From the NCBI GenBank assembly GCA_959605475.1, contig CAUHFS010000001.1, positions 12,680 to 76,679 of the forward strand: DNA of 64,000 bases, read 5' to 3'. The DNA is from an uncultured Collinsella sp. (lineage in GTDB: Bacteria; Actinomycetota; Coriobacteriia; Coriobacteriales; Coriobacteriaceae). This document shows, in pieces, positions 61,698 to 64,000 of the stretch. Position 1 is the first letter of the stretch. Every line of letters begins with the position of its first letter. The translations under genes and the position numbers were made by a program. The notes below the pieces were generated by a model. It was not told the DNA's origin. It worked only from the letters and a program-made list of their open reading frames with translations, and made no database searches.

Positions 61698-62411
61698 ATG
61701 ACGGACTGTCGTTTCTCGCGCTTGCTTGCAAAACTGGAGATCCCGCTGTTGCTGGCGGTTCCTGCGGTGATGGCTGCGGCGTTGCTGGCGGGCATTGAGC
61801 AGGCGGCGCTTGCCATGCTTGTCGTGGTGGCGTTGGTGCTTGTGCTGTTCTTTGCGGGTTACGAGGCGTCGCGCCCGGGCCTGCGCCAGATTATGCCCAC
61901 GCTGGTGTTGGCGGCGTTGGCCGCGGCGGGGCGCATCTTGTTCGGTCCCATTCCCGACTTTAAACCGGTGAGTGCCATCGCCATTATCGCGGGGGCGACG
62001 CTTGGTCGCCGCAATGGTTTTATGGTTGGCGCGCTGGCGGCGCTGACCAGCAATTTCTTTTTTGGACAGGGCATGTGGACGCCGTGGCAGATGTATGCCT
62101 GGGGGCTGGTTGGCTATGTTGGCGGCGCGCTGGCGCATGCGGGTGCGTTCGATCGCGCCGACGGCACCGTGCGCATGCCAGCACTGCTGGCGTACGGCTT
62201 TGCGTCGGGCCTGCTCTATGGCGTCGTGATCAACGCGTATGACATCATTGGTTTTGTACAGCCGCTCACTTGGGCGGGTGCCGTGGCGCGTCTTGCCACG
62301 GCAGTGCCGTTCGATATTACGCACGGCCTTGCGACCTGCGTGTTTTTGGCCGCCTTGTACAAGCCTTGGTGCCGTCGCATTAACCGTGTCGTCGTGAAAT
62401 ACGGGCTGTAG
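61698..62411 (+). CDS. ECF transporter S component
   Basis: 237 residues with six hydrophobic segments. GRILFGPIPDFKPVSAIAII and FFFGQGMWTPWQMYAWGLVG are typical of one branch of S components, which includes CbrT-like cobalamin transporters. The substrate is inferred only loosely. The ATG at 61698 lies four bases after the ATPase stop; the frame upstream shadows the ATPase. No riboswitch is seen upstream of the operon that would identify the ligand. Confidence 0.8.
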   Translation: MTDCRFSRLLAKLEIPLLLAVPAVMAAALLAGIEQAALAMLVVVALVLVLFFAGYEASRPGLRQIMPTLVLAALAAAGRILFGPIPDFKPVSAIAIIAGATLGRRNGFMVGALAALTSNFFFGQGMWTPWQMYAWGLVGYVGGALAHAGAFDRADGTVRMPALLAYGFASGLLYGVVINAYDIIGFVQPLTWAGAVARLATAVPFDITHGLATCVFLAALYKPWCRRINRVVVKYGL

Positions 62412-62458
62412 GGCTGGTTGCGTCGGGGCGGGAATCAATACTGCCAAAGTGCCATTTT

Positions 62459-62610
62459 AAAACTATGCCGGTTTACGGGGCTAGATTGGCACAGGCAGAC
62501 CATACCGGCTTTTTTCGAAATAGAGCAAGCCGTTCACCTGCGGTTTTATTATCTCGGAATTGCGTATGGTTGGGGGTTTGCGATTCAGCCCCGTAAACCG
62601 GCATAGTTTT
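62459..62610. ncRNA. Structured repeat element B, copy 1
   Basis: A perfect 24-bp helix joins 62459-62482 (AAAACTATGCCGGTTTACGG then GGCT) to 62587-62610, and extends outward with CCATT/AATGG. Inside, GACCATACC and GGTATG-type segments pair (ACCATAC with GTATGGT). CACCTGCGGTTTTATTAT is conserved with copy 2. The outer helix sequence differs completely from copy 2. Confidence 0.65.
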
Positions 62611-62653
62611 GGAATGGCCGGCTGATATGACGGGCATCGTGGTCCTCAGAGAG

Positions 62654-62681
62654 CCAAATTGATCCATTTTCTTCCGTCCCC
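62654..62681 (+). repeat. Direct repeat flanking element B copy 2 (left)
   Basis: CCAAATTGATCCATTTTCTT then CCGTCCCC. A related 28-base segment (CCAAAATGATCCGTTTTCCT then TCGTCTCC) lies at 62907-62934; about 23 of 28 bases agree. Confidence 0.6.
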
Positions 62682-62725
62682 AGATGTCCCCAGGAAATCA
62701 GTTGACGGTGCTTGCCATGAAACTG

Positions 62726-62864
62726 GCCCATCTACTACGTTTAGCTTGATACCCCCCCCGACCATGACCGCGTTTTATGAAAAACCGCAGGCTTTCTACC
62801 TGCGGTTTTGTTTTTGCGTTGTTCGCTGTGGTTGAGGGTAGTGGCTTAAACGTAGTAGATGGGC
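62726..62864. ncRNA. Structured repeat element B, copy 2
   Basis: An 18-bp perfect helix GCCCATCTACTACGTTTA (62726-62743) pairs with 62847-62864. Inside, GACCATGACC and TGTGGTTGAGG can pair with wobbles. A terminator-like hairpin AAAACCGCAGG-CTTTCTA-CCTGCGGTTTT (62780-62809) is followed by GTTTTT. Internal segments align with copy 1 (GACCAT, CCTGCGGTTTT, TGGTTGRGGGT). No gene is seen in 62412-62950. Confidence 0.65.
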
Positions 62865-62906
62865 GTGTTTCGTGGCGGATGGGTCACGCGAATACCCCCA
62901 CGAGGT

Positions 62907-62934
62907 CCAAAATGATCCGTTTTCCTTCGTCTCC
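62907..62934 (+). repeat. Direct repeat flanking element B copy 2 (right)
   Basis: Partner of 62654-62681; reads as a GGAGACGAAGGAAAACGGAT-type segment on the minus strand, related to the GGGGACAG family. Confidence 0.6.
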
Positions 62935-62950
62935 GGGGGGGTAGCTGGGG

Positions 62951-63769
62951 CTAGAGCTCCAAAGTGAGGGTGACGGGGCAGTGGTCGCTGCCAAAGATGT
63001 CGCCGCGGATGTCGGTGTCGCGCACGTTGCCGGCGATGGCGTCGCTCACCAGGAAGTAATCGATGCGCCAGCCTGCGTTGTTCTTGCGGGCATTAAAGCG
63101 GTAGCTCCACCAGCTGTAGACGCCCTCGACGTCGGGGTTTGCCGCACGCCAGGTATCGGTAAACCCGGAGTTGAGCAGCTCGGTAAACTTGCCGCGTTCT
63201 TCGTCCGAAAAGCCGGCGTTGCCGCGGTTGGACTTGGGGTTCTTAAGGTCGATCTCCTCGTGTGCCACGTTAAAGTCGCCGCAAGTTACGACGGGCTTGC
63301 CGGTCTCGCGCTCAAGTGCGCTCAAAAAGCCGCGATAGGCATCATCCCAGGCCATGCGCACATCGATGCGCGCGAGCTCATTTTGCGCGTTGGGCGTGTA
63401 GACATCCACAAACCAAAACTTGTCGAACTCCAGCGCGCAGACGCGGCCCTCGGTTGCGGCTTGGGCGACGAGCTCGGCCGCCTCGCCCTCGCCGGCGTAG
63501 GGTAGCAGCGCGTCGGCGTGCAGCACGCGCAGCGGTTCCTGGCGGCTAAAGACCGCAGTGCCCGAATAGCCTTTACGCTCGGCGTAGCTCCAGGTTTGGT
63601 GATAGCCGGGCAGGTCAATATCGACCTGGCCCTCCTGCAGCTTGGTCTCTTGCAGCGCCAGGATATCGACGTCGAGTTCTTGCGCGATCTGGATAAAGCT
63701 CGGGTCCTTTTTGAGCACGGCGCGCAGGCCGTTGACGTTCCACGAGGCGAAAGTGTAAGTCTGAGGCAT
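62951..63769 (-). CDS. xth: Exodeoxyribonuclease III / AP endonuclease
   Basis: 272 residues, normal length. FASWNVNGLRAVLKK, LALQETKLQEGQVDI (metal-binding Glu), VVTCGDFNVAHEEIDL and GSDHCPVTLTLEL (catalytic Asp-His) are the conserved ExoIII motifs. It removes 3' blocks and cuts at abasic sites in base-excision repair. AAAGGACACC precedes the ATG on the minus strand. It stands alone, with structured elements downstream. Confidence 0.96.
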   Translation of the reverse strand: MPQTYTFASWNVNGLRAVLKKDPSFIQIAQELDVDILALQETKLQEGQVDIDLPGYHQTWSYAERKGYSGTAVFSRQEPLRVLHADALLPYAGEGEAAELVAQAATEGRVCALEFDKFWFVDVYTPNAQNELARIDVRMAWDDAYRGFLSALERETGKPVVTCGDFNVAHEEIDLKNPKSNRGNAGFSDEERGKFTELLNSGFTDTWRAANPDVEGVYSWWSYRFNARKNNAGWRIDYFLVSDAIAGNVRDTDIRGDIFGSDHCPVTLTLEL

Positions 63770-63904
63770 GGTGTCCTTTCGACGGGGTTGGCAGGCTTAA
63801 GATTAGCGCAACAGGGGCGGGGTGGACCCCGCGCATGCTGACTTAAAGGCCGCATGCTGGGACGTCGTCCAACGCTGCCCGACTAACAAGGACGGAGGAC
63901 TCAT

Positions 63905-64000
63905 ATGACGCAGGCAATATCGGACCCCAAGCAGGCATCCGCCGCGCTGGCAGAGCTGTTCGGTACCCACAAGCGCGTGGTCTTCTTTGGCGGCGCGGGT
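63905..64000 (+). CDS. Sir2-family NAD-dependent protein deacylase, N-terminal part (partial)
   Basis: Only the first 32 codons are inside the window. They read MTQAISDPKQASAALAEL and end in VVFFGGAG, the start of the sirtuin NAD-binding motif GAGxS. GGACGGAGGA precedes the ATG. The catalytic His and zinc ribbon lie beyond the edge, so the assignment rests on a short stretch. Confidence 0.7.
   Translation, partial: MTQAISDPKQASAALAELFGTHKRVVFFGGAG

Overview
The window looks like the chromosome of a gut actinobacterium of the class Coriobacteriia, most likely Collinsella. This is inferred from the high GC content, the gene types (mannose-family PTS, sortase-linked glycosidase, Nfn complex, ECF transporter) and the style of the intergenic repeats. 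No 16S gene or marker is present to prove it. Housekeeping genes are codon-biased and GC-rich. The accessory stretch around 28-43 kb is visibly lower in GC and is full of zinc-ribbon membrane proteins.

Layout. 1-9 kb: the end of purD, a NUDIX ADP-sugar hydrolase, a half-size ABC exporter, a one-TM protein, and carAB with a PyrR-type site over the carA ribosome binding site. 9-13 kb: a GntR regulator (minus strand) facing a four-gene mannose-family PTS. 13-23 kb: a small membrane protein, a MarR regulator, a 2137-residue secreted GH31 glycosidase with a cell-wall sorting signal, purE, a class B-like sortase and a MoaE-like protein. 23-28.4 kb: a CmpB-type membrane protein, then purF, purM and purN. 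28.8-42.3 kb: zinc-ribbon membrane proteins, a DUF234-type ATPase, a Zn-finger/HTH protein, a decayed tRNA-Ser, and an SPFH/zinc-ribbon gene cluster resembling the B. subtilis YdjG/YdjI part of the membrane-stress system. 42.5-46.7 kb: a RelB/PIN toxin-antitoxin pair, a PTS IIA protein, a parvulin, YqeY and an IS200-type element. 46.9-50.7 kb: an amino-acid ABC transporter (ATPase, lipoprotein, two permeases) and a cytidylate-kinase-like protein. 51-59 kb (minus strand): nfnA-nfnB, pth, a nuclease-like orphan between two 204/205-bp inverted-repeat elements, prs and glmU. 59-64 kb: an ECF transporter (T, fused A-A, S), xth, and the start of a sirtuin gene.

The genes mostly serve nucleotide synthesis (purD, purE, purF, purM, purN, carAB, prs), nitrogen and redox supply (amino-acid uptake, NfnAB), host-glycan use (GH31, PTS) and envelope functions (sortase, glmU, exporters).

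The least explained content is intergenic. At least five families of structured repeats occur. The most striking is a roughly 150-nt element present twice (971-1120 plus strand; 45831-46744 minus strand, split by the IS200 element). Its single-stranded segments and last hairpin are conserved, while two helices differ completely in sequence yet remain paired. That is the covariation expected of a conserved folded RNA or ssDNA. A second family shows the same behaviour at 62459-62610 and 62726-62864. A six-repeat alternating array lies at 50834-51049, and a palindromic element is read in frame as the linker of the fused ECF ATPase.
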